64,000 nucleotides of DNA from Dendrocalamus latiflorus (taxonomy: Eukaryota > Streptophyta > Magnoliopsida > Poales > Poaceae). The notes beneath the pieces were generated by a model. The model saw only the letters and a program-made list of their open reading frames with translations. It ran no database searches and was not told the origin of the DNA. The stretch's first letter is position 1; every line of letters starts with the position of its first letter. The position numbers and the translations under genes were made by a program. The stretch lies in contig CM029626.1 of the NCBI GenBank assembly GCA_017311315.1, positions 32,715,211 to 32,779,210 on the forward strand, given 5' to 3'. Positions 44,860 through 56,116 of this stretch are shown piece by piece.

Positions 44860-45735
44860 CAAGCGCGCGCGCGCTCCGTCCCCTACCCTTCGAACTGGTG
44901 GCAGCGAAGCTGGCGCCCAAGTCGAAGTAGACGCGCGCGCTCCGTCCCCTACCCTTCGAACGGGTGCCAGCGAAGCTGGCGCCTAAGTCGAAGCAGACGC
45001 GCGCGCTCCGTCCCTACCCTTCGAACGGGTGGTAGCGAAGCTGGCGCCTAAGTCGAAGTAGACGCGCGCGCTCCGTCCCTACCCTTCGAACGGGTGGCAG
45101 CGAAGCTGGCGCCTAAGTCGAAGTACACGCGCGCGCTCCGTCCCCTACCCTTCGAACGGGTGGCAGCGAAGCTGGCGCCCAAGTCGAAGTAGACGCGCGC
45201 GCTCCGTCCCCTACCCTTCGAACGGGTGGCAGCGAAGCTGGCGCCCAAGTCGAGGTAGACGCGCGCGCTCCGTCCCTACCCTTCGAACGGGTGGCAGCGA
45301 AGCTGGCGCCCAAGTCGAGGTAGACACGCGCGCTCCGTCCCTACCCTTCGAACGGGTGGCAGCGAAGCTGGCGCCTAAGTCGACCTAGGCGCGCGCGCTC
45401 CGTCCCCTACCCCTCGAACGGGTGGCAACGAAGCTGGCGCCCAAGTCGACGTAGACGTGCACGCTCCGTCCCTACCCTTCAAACGGGTGGCAGCGAAGCT
45501 GGCGCCTAAGTCGAAGTAGACGCGCGCGCTCCGTCCCTACCCTTCGAACGGGTGGCAGCGAGGCTGGCGCCTAAGTCGAAGTAGACGCGCGCGCTCCGTC
45601 CCTACCCTTCGAACGGGTGGCAGCGACGCTGGCGCCCAAGTCGAAGTAGACGCACGCGCTCCGTCCCCTACCCTTCGAACGGGTGGGCAGCGAAGCTGGC
45701 GCCAAGTCGAAGTAGGCGCGCGCGCTCCGTGGCTG
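44860..45735. repeat. 66-base tandem array of element B
   Basis: About 13 units of 65-66 bases with GCTCCGTCCC(CT)ACCCTTCGAA, CGGGTGGCAGCGAAGC and TGGCGCC(T/C)AAGTCGA. Lies between 3' LTR and antisense ORF. Confidence 0.93.
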
Positions 45736-46090
45736 TTGTGACCCTGCAGCCTGGTAGTGCGCTTTTAATGGCGGTTGAATCACGCCGATGCCTGACCTGG
45801 CAGAAGTCAGGCTGTCGCGTTGTGCAGTCTGCCATGCTGCAGGTGGGGCACGTGGTGACTCATGACTGGTGCGTCGTGGGATGTGAGCGGTTGTGTGACC
45901 GCGGCTGTTCGCCTCGTCCCCCGAGAAGTTGGACACGTGTTGAGGATGTAGGGGCGTTGTGCGCTGCTTGGCCACCTACCTGACACGGCCCTCTAGGTTC
46001 CGGCGGTTCTTCGTTCCAAATCTTGGATAGCCGAATCGCTGGGAATTTGATCCGTCCGTGCGCTGAGCCACAAGGCAGGCGAGCGGCCTT

Positions 46091-46097
46091 TATAAGG
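46091..46097 (+). promoter_or_regulatory. TATA box of the antisense ORF in element B
   Basis: TATAAGG, 129 bases before ATG 46220, on the strand opposite to gag-pol. Confidence 0.5.
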
Positions 46098-47132
46098 TGC
46101 TAGTGTTGGGGTGGAGGCACCCTTTCTTGCTTGCTTTTTGGTCTGCCGCTTCGCCTCCGCCCGTGCTAACCTTCACGCCAGTTGCGCCTTTGCCTGCATC
46201 TTCCTCGTCGCGAAGAGCGATGGCCAGCCAGGACGACGCCACCTATCACCCCCGCAGTGGTTCCTTGCCTAGCCAGGGCGAGGCGACCCATCCTTCTCAA
46301 GAGTACAAATTGGTGCCGCGGGGGAGCTCGCGCGCCAACAAGTGGTGGAACGCCATGGAGCACTCGGGAGGCTCCTGCTCCCGTGTGCTGGGGAAGAGCC
46401 GCATGACTGAAGGGACGCTGCAGCGACTCGTGGATGAGGGGAAGATCGTGGATCGCAATGGGGCTCGCCTACCCCGTCGGGACGAGACGGAGCCGAAGCC
46501 CGGGGCCATGGAGGCTATTGTTTTCGTGGCGTTCTTCGATGCCGGCCTTCGGATGCCCTGCACGCTGTTCGTGGGCGAAGTCCTGCGGGCCTACCAGTTG
46601 GAGCTAGCCCAGTTGATGCCCCACGCGATACTCCGCCTGGCCGTCTTCACGTGGGCGATGCGGACAGAGGGGTGGCGTCCCAGCGCGAGCTTATTCGCCA
46701 CCCTGCACGACGCACACTGTCGACCCAGAAAGGTTGACGGGGCGGTGTCCAACTTCGGCGGTGTGGACTTCGTGCTCCGGGCGTCCTGTGCGACGTTGTT
46801 CCCTGTGCCAGCCTTGTCAGGGCTGTGGGCGGCCGGCTGGACGCGATGGTGGTTCTGTTACACCGTGACCGACAAGAGCAGAATGCACTGCCGAGGTGGG
46901 CCGATCTTGTTTAACAGCACGCCGAGTCTGAAGGCGGAGATCGACGACACGCAGAAGCTACAGAGCCTTGTCGGTGTCGCCCGTCGAATGAGCGTGCGCG
47001 ACCTAGCCGAGGAGTTCACGATGTATGGGGCGGCGCCACTCTCCTCCCGGGGAAAGTATGTTGGACAGAATGGCCCCCGCGAGGACGGGTTCGACCCATC
47101 CGTGTCTCGCCTGCTGCCGCCATCCGCCCCTT

Positions 47133-47209
47133 GTAAGTCGCCTAGTACGCTTTACCCGCGCCATTGTATCTGTTTGGCTTCCGCCTGACTGACGCGATCT
47201 CCTGCGCAG
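47133..47209 (+). other. Intron in the antisense ORF of element B
   Basis: CCTT|GTAAGTCG to CTCCTGCGCAG|TGGGCC, 77 bases, phase 1, the same place as 16225-16299 in element A. Confidence 0.8.
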
Positions 47210-48847
47210 TGGGCCGACTAGAAGATGCGGAGCCCGCGGTTGCGGCGCTCCTCGGCCCGTACATGCTTAAGGAGCACCGGGCTCGCGAGGTCGCAGTCCA
47301 GGCGGCTAAGCAGGGGCGGGTAAACCGCACCTGCGAGGCTGTGGGCATTGCCATGCCCGAGCGTGCGGTGCCGGAAGAGCTTCCCGCCGGGACTCGGGCG
47401 CTCAGGCGGTGGTAGCCCCTCGGGGGTGCTATCTTCGCGACGCCGGGCCCGTTCGCCGGCCGTCATACGCGACCCTGCAGCCCCTCCAGCTGAGACAAGG
47501 CGTGCGACCGGCGGTGGGCCTGGCCATACTGCTTCGGAGGGGCGCACCGCCGCGGATCCCCGGCACCTTCTGCCGATGCCCACGAGCCCGTGCTTGGGCT
47601 CGCGGCCGTCGTTGAGTTGGAACTCATCAACCCGGGGGGTGGCGCCGTTCCTAGCGAGCCAACCACGGTGGAAGGTGCGTTGTCAACCGCAGCGGCCGAT
47701 GAGGACGTGCCCCCTACGGAGGAAGCCATGGGGGCGACAGTAACTGGAGCTGGTCCTGCCGTGGAAGAATCGCCTGTGCCACCGCAGGCGAAACGCCCTC
47801 GGACGCAGTCCCCGCCGCCACTGGAGTCGATACGCTGTTGCGGGGCCTTGCCGCGGGATTATGGCGTCTGGCACGGCCGAGAAGACCGTTCTCCCCGAGC
47901 GTCGAGGCGCCGCCTCCCCCTGGGTGGTCGAACCGGCGCCACCTACCGTGACGAGGGGCGCAGGAGGTAGGTGTGAGTCCCTTTCTTCACCTGACTTCGC
48001 GAGACTCTCTCCGATCTGCTCGCTCATTCTGCCGACATCAGGCGAGACGACGTCTCCCGTACGTGGCGAAGGATCGAGCAGCGGAGGTATGCGCGAAGTG
48101 GGAGCCTTGTGCAGGATGCCCCGCAGGTGTCCGCTGCTGCTGACGTGGCCGTGGCCGCGATAAATCTGGGCGTTGGGGCCGGGGCTCGCTCGCTCGGACT
48201 TCCTCCCTCGCCCGGAGGTATTTTGCGACCTCACCGCAGCCGCAGAGCGTGCCGATAACGCCTCAACCGAGAGGCGCTGTCGTCATGCGCGGGGGACCTC
48301 CTAGCGCTCGCGCTGCAGGCCTCCGAGATGAGGGAAATACGTGCGCTTCGCTTGTAAGGTACTCTGGACGCCTGCTGATTTGTTGTTTCTGCCAGACGCT
48401 TGCCCTCAGCCGGTCCTTTGACGAGGCCCGCGTTCGGGAGCGGAGGGCTCTGGAAGCCAGCCTCCGCGAAGCAAACACTGCTCTCGCCGCGAAGGATGAA
48501 GAACTTCGTGCGCTGGGGACGCCCTGGTGGCCGCACAACTCGAGGCCAGAAGCTCAGGCGCCACGGCTGGGGAGCGCGCCGCCTTCGTGCAGCAGATCGC
48601 CGTCCTAGAAGGGGAGAAGGCCCAGCTGGCGGAGTCTGCTGCCGAGAACCGCCTTGCCTTGGAAAATGCGTCCCTGTCGGCATGGCGGGCCATGGAGTCT
48701 CTGAACCAGGCCCTCGGATCTGTGCGTCCGAGTGCCGGACACTACGCACAGGCCGGAGGCCCTGTCGGAGACGCTCGGGCTGATCGAGGAGGGGGCCGGC
48801 GTTGCTCTTCGTGGCGCCAGGACCTTTGGCGAGCACTGGCTATGTTG

Positions 48848-48939
48848 GTGCGTGCTTCGCCCTCGCCCTGCTTCACACTCGTGGGTGTAGGCATACCCAT
48901 GAGCTAGCGAATCCTCAACTGGATCCTCCCGCGCCCCAG
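48848..48939 (+). other. Candidate last intron of the antisense ORF in element B
   Basis: Donor TTG|GTGCGTG and acceptor CGCGCCCCAG before the final exon; chosen because the downstream frame is clean. Less sure than the first intron. Confidence 0.4.
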
Positions 48940-49264
48940 AGGTTATGTCGGACGCCATCCGCTCCATCGGGCCTAGCCTGCAGAACTTCCACCAACGGAT
49001 CTGGGGCCGCTTCGGGGAAGGTGCAGCGAGGGTCGCCGTGCAGCAGACGTTGCATGGGGAGGGGGACCTCCTCCAGTGGCTTGAAGGGGTCCTTCACGCG
49101 GCGACGACGGCGCGGGCTCGTCCGCGCCGCGCCAAGGCTGAGCGGTTGGTCGGGTAGGGCAGGGGATGATGTACTGGTTCTACTTGTAACCATGTAACCC
49201 CTTTGTTTATAATGGAACCAAGTAGTACTTATGCTTGGTGTTACCTGCCGCCGAACGCGGAGGG

Positions 49265-50690
49265 CAGGTACTGTCTCGTTTATACTCGTGGAGTGGCGCG
49301 TGCGGAGGCGAACCTCGACGCTACGATTTCCTTTATAGTCCGGAGACTCGCGCGTGCGGAGGCACCTCGACGCTACGTCTTATTTAAAGTCCGTGGACTA
49401 TTGCGTGCGGAGCTAGGCTCGACGCTACGTCTTCTTTATAGTCCGGAGACTCGCGCGTGCGGAGCTACCTCGACGCTACGTCTTATTTAAGTCCGTGGAC
49501 TGTGCGTGCGGAGCTAGGCTCGACGCTACGTCTTCTTTATAGCCGGAGACTACGTCTTATTTAAAGTCCGGACTGGTGCGTGCGGAGCTAGGCTCGACGC
49601 TACGTCTTCTTTATAGTCCGAGACTCTCGCGTGCGGAGCTAGGCTCGACGCTACGTCTTATTTAAAGTCCGTGGACTGGTGCGTGCGGAGCTAGGCTCGA
49701 CGCTACGTCTTCTTTATAGTCCGAGACTCGCGCGTGCGGAGCTAGGCTCGACGCTACGTCTTATTTAAAGTCCGTGGACTGTGCGTGCGGAGCTAGGCTC
49801 GACGCTACGTCTTCTTTATAGTCCGAGACTCGCGTGCGGAGCTAGGCTCGACGCTACGTCTTATTTAAAGTCCGTGGACTGTGCGTGCGGAGCTAGGCTC
49901 GACGCTACGTCTTCTTTATAGTCCGGGACTCTCGCGTGCGGAGCTAGGCTCGACGCTACGTCTTCTTTATACTCCGTAGAGTGCGCGCGGAGGCTCCGCT
50001 ACGTCTTATTTATATCCGTAGAGTGCGTGCGGAGCTAGGCTCGACGCTACGTCTTATTTAAAGTCCGTGGACTGGTGCGTGCGGAGCTAGGCTCGACGCT
50101 ACGTCTTTATAGTCCGAGACTCTCGCGTGCGGAGCTAGGCTCGACGCTACGTCTTATTTAAAGTCCGTGGACTGGTGCGTGCGGAGCTAGGCTCGACGCT
50201 ACGTCTTCTTTATAGTCCGCAGACTCTCGCGTGCGGAGCTAGGCTCGACGCTACGTCTTATTTAAAGTCCGTGGACTGGTGCGTGCGGAGCTAGGCTCGA
50301 CGCTACGTCTTCTTTATAGTCCGCAGACTCTCGCGTGCGGAGCTAGGCTCGACGCTACGTCTTATTTAAAGTCCGTGGACTGGTGCGTGCGGAGCTAGGC
50401 TCGACGCTACGTCTTATTTATAGTCCGCAGACTCTCGCGTGCGGAGCTAGGCTCGACGCTACGTCTTATTTAAAGTCCGTGGACTGGTGCGTGCGGAGCT
50501 AGGCTCGACGCTACGTCTTATTTATAGTCCGCAGACTCTCGCGGCGGGCTAGGCTCGACGCTACGTCTTATTTAAAGTCCGTGGACTGGTGCGTGCGGAG
50601 CTAGGCTCGACGCTACGTCTTCTTTATAGTCCGCAGACTCTGCGTGCGGAGCTAGGCTCGACGCTACGTCTTATTTAAAGTCCGTGGACT
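49265..50690. repeat. Second tandem array of element B (about 100-base dimer)
   Basis: Alternating halves of about 50 bases, both with GTGCGGAGCTAGGCTCGACG and CTACGTCTT, one followed by ATTTAAAGTCCGTGGACT and the other by CTTTATAGTCCG(C)AGACT. About 14 dimers with small length changes. Sits between the antisense ORF and integrase. Confidence 0.93.
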
Positions 50691-50814
50691 TTGTTCTGCT
50701 CAGCGCGGACAGGGGATGCTCTGGAACAGCAACCTTTATTGAACTCCCGTTTGCGCGGGCGAGCATCGCCTAACAACGGGCTGGTGGCTCTACGCCTGCT
50801 GTCCTGCTTCTAGG

Positions 50815-52030
50815 CGTAGTACCGCCGCAACCTGTCCGCGTTCCATGTGTGCCGGAAGGCTTGTCCTTCGAGCGTGGCGAGGCGGTACGCCCCCTTGGCA
50901 ATGCCTCCGTTACGATGTACGGGCCTTCCCACTTGGACTCCAGCTTGCCAACGGTTTCCGCCTGGAGCGCCACTCTGAGGACGAGATCCCCAGGCTTGAA
51001 CCCCCGCGGGCATATAGAGCGGTCCCGAGTACGCATTGTCTGCCGCGCGTACTTCTCGACATGGTGGGCTGCGTCTGCCCGTATCCCGTCGAGGAGGTCC
51101 AAGGACACACGGCGCTCCTCTTCGGGTGCTTGGACGAGGACCCTTCGCGAGCCGGCCTTGATTTCCTCGGGCGTCACCGCTTCGTCACCGAAGAGGAGCT
51201 TAAACGGCGTGAATCCCGTCGGGCGTTACCGTTGTGCGAAGCGACCATAGAACGCTGTGAAGCTCGCTTGGCCACTTGCCCTTCGGCAATCCAACCAGGC
51301 GCTTTTTGATGGCGGCGGAAATGGCGCCATTCGCCCGTTCGACCGCCCCGTTGGACTGGGGATGCCCTACCGAGGCGAATCGGAGGGTGATGCCCATGCT
51401 GTCACAATAATCTTTGAAGAGGGTGGCGTCGAACTGCAGGCCATTGTCGACCGTGAGCTCCCGAGGCACACCGAAGCGACATATGATGTTTTGCCATAGG
51501 AAGCGCTGTATGGCCGCAGAAGTTACTTTGGCCAGAGCGATCGCTTCCGGCCATCTGGAGAAATACTCCAGCGCGACTACCACGAACCGGAGGTCCCCTG
51601 GAGCTCGGGCAAGTGGTCCTACTATATCGAGACCCCAGCGCGCCAGTGGCCACACCGGGGGAATTGGGTTGAGGCTTGTCGGGGGCCTGCGGATGATGCG
51701 CGCCATCCACTGGCACCCTTGGCACCGACGGACGAGGTCCTGGGCGTCGGTGATGGCAGTCGGCCAGTAGAAGCCTTGTCTGAACGCCTTGCCGACTAAT
51801 GACCTCGGCGCCAGGTGGGATCCGCATACGCCCGCGTGGATTTCCGCCAAGAGTTCCTTTCCTCCTCAGTCGAGAGGCAGCGCAGGAGCGGCGCGCAAAC
51901 CCCTTCTTGTAGAGTGTCCCTTCGAACACCTGGAAGGACCGTGCGCGGTGCTGCAAGCGTCGCAGCTCGGCAGGGTCCTCCGGCTCGGCGAGCCTTGTAA
52001 GAAATTGAAAATGGGCTCTCGCCAATCTCC
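50815..52030 (-). pseudogene. Element B integrase, frameshifted
   Basis: Zinc-binding part IHAGVCGSHLA and CQGCQW; catalytic core with GLDIVGPL (first Asp), LTVDNGLQFD (second Asp) and GHPQSNGAVERANG (Glu). A frameshift near 51215 separates the core from the C-terminal part (TPEEIKAGSRRV, GFKPGDLVLR, GPYIV). Another near 51880 separates it from the N-terminal FQVFEGTLYKKGFA stretch. The Val-Asp-Asn-Gly form and absence of a chromodomain fit the Tat lineage. It lies downstream of the RNase H domains, as expected. Confidence 0.85.
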
Positions 52031-52037
52031 TGGCCGA

Positions 52038-52613
52038 TCAATGCGGTGGACAAGTGCCGCGTCCCGGTTGTCCTGCGCGATGGCCGCCTTTGCTAACACC
52101 TCGTAGAATGCCCCCTCGGGGGGGCAGTTGCTGGCTGGCCGCCTTGGCGAGGGCGTCGGCTTGCTCATTCTCCGCCCGGGGGATGGCCTTGACGGTGACA
52201 CCCAAAAAGTGCCTTTCCCTCGCCCTCACCGCCGCGAGGTACTTGGCCAACTCAGGGTCCTTGGCTTGATATGACTTGTCCACATGGCCGGCCACCAAGC
52301 GCGAGTCGGTGCGGACCAACACCCGTCTCGCGCCGACTGCCTTGAGCTTCGCCAGGCCAAAGAGCAGTGCCTCGTATTCAGCCGTGTTGTTGGTGGCGGG
52401 GAAGGCAAGGCGCGCCGAGTACAGCAAACGCTGTCCCTCGGGCGTGATGATCACCGCCCCTACGCCCGCGCCGGCGACGCTGTAAGCTCCGTCGATTGTA
52501 AGCGTCCAGACGGGATCATCGTGCGTCTGGCCGGGTTGGGCCGGCGGGGTCCATTCGGCGAGAAAATCCGCCAGGACTTGGGATTTAATTGCCGTCCGCG
52601 AAGCATACGTCAA
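52038..52613 (-). pseudogene. Element B archaeal-type RNase H domain
   Basis: A second RNase H after RT-RNase H: LTIDGAYSVAGAGVGAVI (Asp), NNTAEYEALLFGL (Glu), VLVRTDSRLV (Asp), ENEQADALAKAAS (Asp). All four catalytic acids are present. This added domain is the known hallmark of Tat-lineage elements, where it takes over from the decayed original RNase H. It begins with AIKSQVLADFLAEW and is separated from the upstream frame by a shift at about 52650-52690, so it is broken only as part of the polyprotein. Confidence 0.85.
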
Positions 52614-52639
52614 GGAGAAGGGAGCGAGCTCGGCGGCCC

Positions 52640-53983
52640 ATTTACCGATACGCCCTGTGGACTCCTTGTGTGTAGCATCTCTGCCAGGGGGAATGAGGAA
52701 GGCACTGTGATCGGGTGAGCCAGAAAATAATGCCGAAGCTTCCTGGAGGCCATGACCAGCGCGTAGGCGAGCTTCTCAAGCTCCGTGTATCTTGTCTTGG
52801 CGCCTTGAAGGGCTTCGGAGACAAAGTAGACGGGCCGCTGCATGGCGCCTTCCTCTAAGACGAGGACGGCGCTGACCGCGGTGGCTGACGCGGCCAGATA
52901 GAGCAGGAGGGGAGCCTCTGGTGCTGGGGCGACCAGAGTGGGGAGGCTTGCCAGGTGCTGCTTGAGCTCGTTGAAGGCCTTCGCGCAGTCTCCGTCCCAA
53001 CGAAATCCATCGCACCCGCGGAGTGTCTTGAAAAACGGCAGGCCCCGCTCCGCCGCCCTGGATAGGAAGCGGCTTAATGCTGCCATGCGGCCCGCCAGCC
53101 TCTGGACCTCCCTCGTTGTCTTGGGCGGCTCCATACCCAGGATGGCGTCTACTTTGTCGGGGTTCGCCTGGATGCCCCGCCCGGACACGAGGAAACCTAG
53201 GAGTTTGCCCGCCTGTACCCCGAAGACACACTTGTCGGGGTTGAGCTTGATGCCCGCCTTCCGGAGGTTGTCGAAGGTCTCCTGGAGGTCCCGGCCGTGT
53301 AGAGCAAGTTGCCGAGTTTTGACCACCACGTCATCGACATAGGCTTCGACGTTCCTCCCGAGCTGGGCGGCCAGGGCAATGGCGACGAGGCGGGTGAAGG
53401 TAGCGCCTGCGTTCTTCAAGCCAAAGGGCATTCTGACGAAGCAGAACGTCCCAAGTGGTGTGATGAAACTGGTCTTCTCCTCGTCGTCTTCGGCCATGTA
53501 TACCTGGTGGTAGCCGGAATAGGCGTCCAGGAAACTCATGAGTTCGCACCCAGCAGTGGCGTCAACCAGCTGATCGATGCGCGGCAAGGGGTAGTTGTCC
53601 TTCGGGCACGCCTTGTTGAGTGCCGTGAAGTCGATGCACATGCGCCAGGCCCCGCTGGCCTTTTTGACTAGCACCGGGTTAGCGAGCCATTCTGGATGGT
53701 GGACCTCGCGGATGACCCCGGCGCGAAGAAGCTTCGCCACCTCTGCTTTGGCCGCCTGCTGCCGATCCATCGACATACGCCGGAGCCTTTGCTTGACCGG
53801 CTTGGCGTCGGGGCGGACCGCCAAACGATGCTCGATTACTGCTCGGTCTACGCCCTTGATGTCCTCCGGGGACCATGCGAAGATGTCAACGTTGTTCTGA
53901 AGCACTCGGAGCAGCTCCCGTTCGACCCCCGGTGGGAGCCCCTCGCCAATGGACACAAACTGCCCCTCCGCCTGGAGCGGCAC
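52640..53983 (-). pseudogene. Element B reverse transcriptase and degenerate RNase H
   Basis: RT with KACPKDNYPLPRIDQLVDA, FLDAYSGYHQVYM, RMPFGLKNAGATFTRL and catalytic YVDDVVV, intact over about 300 residues. The following connection and RNase H read LYLAASATAVSAVLVLEEG and HPITVPSSFPLAEMLHT. The first catalytic Asp of the usual LYLDAS is Ala, and the Asp of the usual TDH motif is lost. The frame then leaves the family sequence after MLHT through a frameshift at about 52650-52690. RT itself looks sound. Confidence 0.88.
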
Positions 53984-54600
53984 CTTCTTGACGCCGCCTT
54001 CGGGCCGAGGCTTGGGCGTCCACCCGGGGCGGAGGGCCCATCACCGGGCGCGCCGGAGAGGGCATGCACCGGGCGATGCGGACGCGGCTGCCGCCTTCGG
54101 CACGTCTGGCCAGGTCCTGGTCGCCGAAGATGGTGATGACACCCTCCGGGCCCGGGAGCTTTACACACAAAAGGCGTGGTGCGGGATTGCCTCGAAAGAG
54201 TTGATGGCGGGTCGCCCCAGTATGGCGTTGTAGGGGTGCGGGATATCCACGACATCGAAGGTGACATGCTCGGTCCGGATGTTACCTTTGTTGCCCTCCT
54301 GACGGAAAGTGACAGGAAGGGACACGTGCCCCAGGCCTGCAGCGGTTGACCCCCGAAGCCTTGAAGTGGAGCTCCTGGCTGCTCTAGCCGGCTTCGGGGG
54401 ATTGCCATGCGGTCGAGGGCTTCTGCGAATAAGATGTTCGCGGAGCTTCCCCCGTCGACAAGGACGCGCCTGACTTCACGCGTGCTATGTGGGCCTGGAT
54501 GACTAGAGGGTCTTGGTGAGGGTACTCCACGCCCCTGGCGTCGTTCAAGTCGAAGGTGATGTTGCGGGGCGGCATCCACAGCTGCGGCTGCTCCCCGGGG
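53984..54600 (-). pseudogene. Element B protease region
   Basis: Active-site block RRVLVDGGSSANILFAEAL at about 54415-54475, followed by MAIPRSRLEQPGAPLQGFGG; then a shift of frame. Matches the split protease of element A and the plus-strand remnant at 7488. Confidence 0.75.
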
Positions 54601-56116
54601 GCTTTTGAAGAGGAGCCTCCGGTGATGACGTTGACGGTGCGATGCTGCGCGCCCTCCGTTGCGGTGGCCCGTATGGGGCTATCCCTTGGGTGCCCACGTG
54701 GGCTTCGGCGGGGGGCCGAGGAGGCGGAGCCCGAGATCCGGCCGTCACCCTCCGCAGCTCCATCACCGCGATGCATGCCCTTGTGTAATGATCGCCGTAG
54801 CCGTGTACCTCGCACCACTTGCCATAGTGCAGGAGCTCTTGCTCTGCGTGGGGTTGGCTGCCGTAGTCAAATCCGCCCTCCGATCCCCGGTCTCCCCTCC
54901 GTGAGGCGGGGTCGGGTCCTTGGCGGGCGCTCTCGGTGGCGAGGACATGGTGGGCCGCCTGCGACCGGCGCTGGCGGCGCCGAGGTTTGGGCTGCACGTG
55001 AGAGCCTTCCTGTACCTCGGCCTCCTGCCTCGGGGAGGGCCTCCTCGGGGCTTTCGGCTACGGCCCGGCTTCGAGGAGGGACCACCCCCCGACCTCGCGG
55101 GGGGCGCTCCTCACGGGCGAGGCCGGGGCGGTGATGCTGCGTCTTCGCGCATCCTCCTCCGCCCGCGCATACCGTCCATTTTGTCGAAGAGCTTGGCAAC
55201 TGTCGTGATTGGCCTCCGCGCGTTGTATTCGGCCATCGGGCCCGGGCGAAGGCCCTGTATGGCTGCATTAACGACTGTGGTTTCATTAACATCGTTTACC
55301 TGGCCTCGAATCTTGGCGAAGCGCTTGAAGTAGCCCCGGAGCGTCTCCGAGGGTCCTTGCTTCACAGCGAAGAGTTGGTCCGCATCGATTCGCTCGACAT
55401 AATGTCCTTGAAAGTTGCTACGAAGCCGGTCGCGAAGCTGCTCCCACGCGTAGATGGAGCCCGGCTCTATGGTAAAAAACCAAGAGAGCGCCACTCCGTG
55501 CAGTGCGAGGGGGAGTCCCTTCGCCTTCGCGGTGTCGTCTCCGCCCGCGGCCTCGATCGCGGTTTCGTACACGCGCACGAACTCGCGAGGATCCGTGTCG
55601 CCTTTGTACGGGTCGATGGTCGGAGGGAACTTGAAGTCTTCGGGCCACGCCGCCTGCTGCAGCCCCGCCGAAAGCGGGATTCCGGATCTACGCGTCTCAG
55701 CGGGACACGGCTAGACGTGGGGGCTTCGCGGCTGTCCACCTTCTCTGGCGTGGGCTCGGGCGCGACTACGGCGCGACCTGCTGGCTCCGAGCCTCTTGTA
55801 TATCTCGGACGGCCCGCGAAGGTCCCCTAGTTCCCGCTGGAACGCGTTGAGGGCTACTAGTAGGGCGCTTTCCACCGCAGGTGTCGTTGGGGCCGCCGGA
55901 ACGCCCAGTGGACGGGCGGTGCAGGACCATCGCCTCACGATCTCCAGATCCGCCGGATGGTTCGTTGCGGCTACCCCCGGCCGCGGATCTACGCTACCGG
56001 CAAGGGTGGCGGGGGCTGTCGTTGCAGTGCCGCCGGATGGTTCATTGCGGCTACCCCCGGCCGCCGGATCTACGCTACCGGCAAGGGTGGCGGGGGCTGT
56101 CGTTGCAGTACCGGGC
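54545..56116 (-). pseudogene. Element B gag, frameshifted and missing its N terminus
   Basis: Capsid part at 55111-55578 (KAKGLPLALHGVALSWFFT, IYAWEQLRDRLRSNFQGHY, RIDADQLFAVKQGPSETL, VNDVNETTVVNAAIQGL), nucleocapsid-like WCEVHGYGDHYTRAC at about 54790-54835. Upstream, VESALLVALNAFQRELGDLRG matches the element A gag N-terminal region. The start lies beyond the junction with copia sequence at 56116. Confidence 0.8.
55950..56110. repeat. Two-copy tandem duplication of about 80 bases in element B gag
   Basis: Two copies beginning CCGCCGGATGGTTC(G/A)TTGC and ending GGGGGCTGTCGTTGCAGT, differing by one substitution and one C. Confidence 0.93.

Larger units (their letters stand above)
46220..49157 (+). 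pseudogene. Antisense extra ORF of element B (Transposase_28-like), spliced
   Basis: Exon 1 is intact, 46220-47132, starting MASQDDATYH. The Transposase_28-like domain spans about residues 62-215 (TEGTLQRLVDEGKI, EAIVFVAFFDAGLRMP, WRPSASLFATLHDAHCRP, FVLRASC, WTRWWF). A phase-1 intron (47133-47209) leads into LEDAEPAVAALLGPYMLKEH. The frame then breaks near 47413. Further exon-like pieces follow: a Pro/Ala-rich acidic linker (47590-47830), a coiled-coil-like part (EARVRERRALEASLREA and EKAQLAESAAENRLALENA, 48410-48700), and a last exon (48940-49157) ending KAERLVG. Known as an extra ORF of Tat-lineage elements, function unknown. Whether later breaks are mutations or unrecognised introns I cannot settle. 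Confidence 0.75.
44457..56116 (-). mobile_element. Element B: Tat-like Ty3/gypsy retrotransposon lacking its 5' end
   Basis: 3' LTR at 44457-44701, tandem array, antisense ORF on plus, second tandem array, then integrase, archaeal-type RNase H, RT, protease and gag on minus. The 5' LTR, PBS and gag start are gone at 56116, where copia LTR sequence begins. Order and LTR sequence match element A. Confidence 0.88.
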
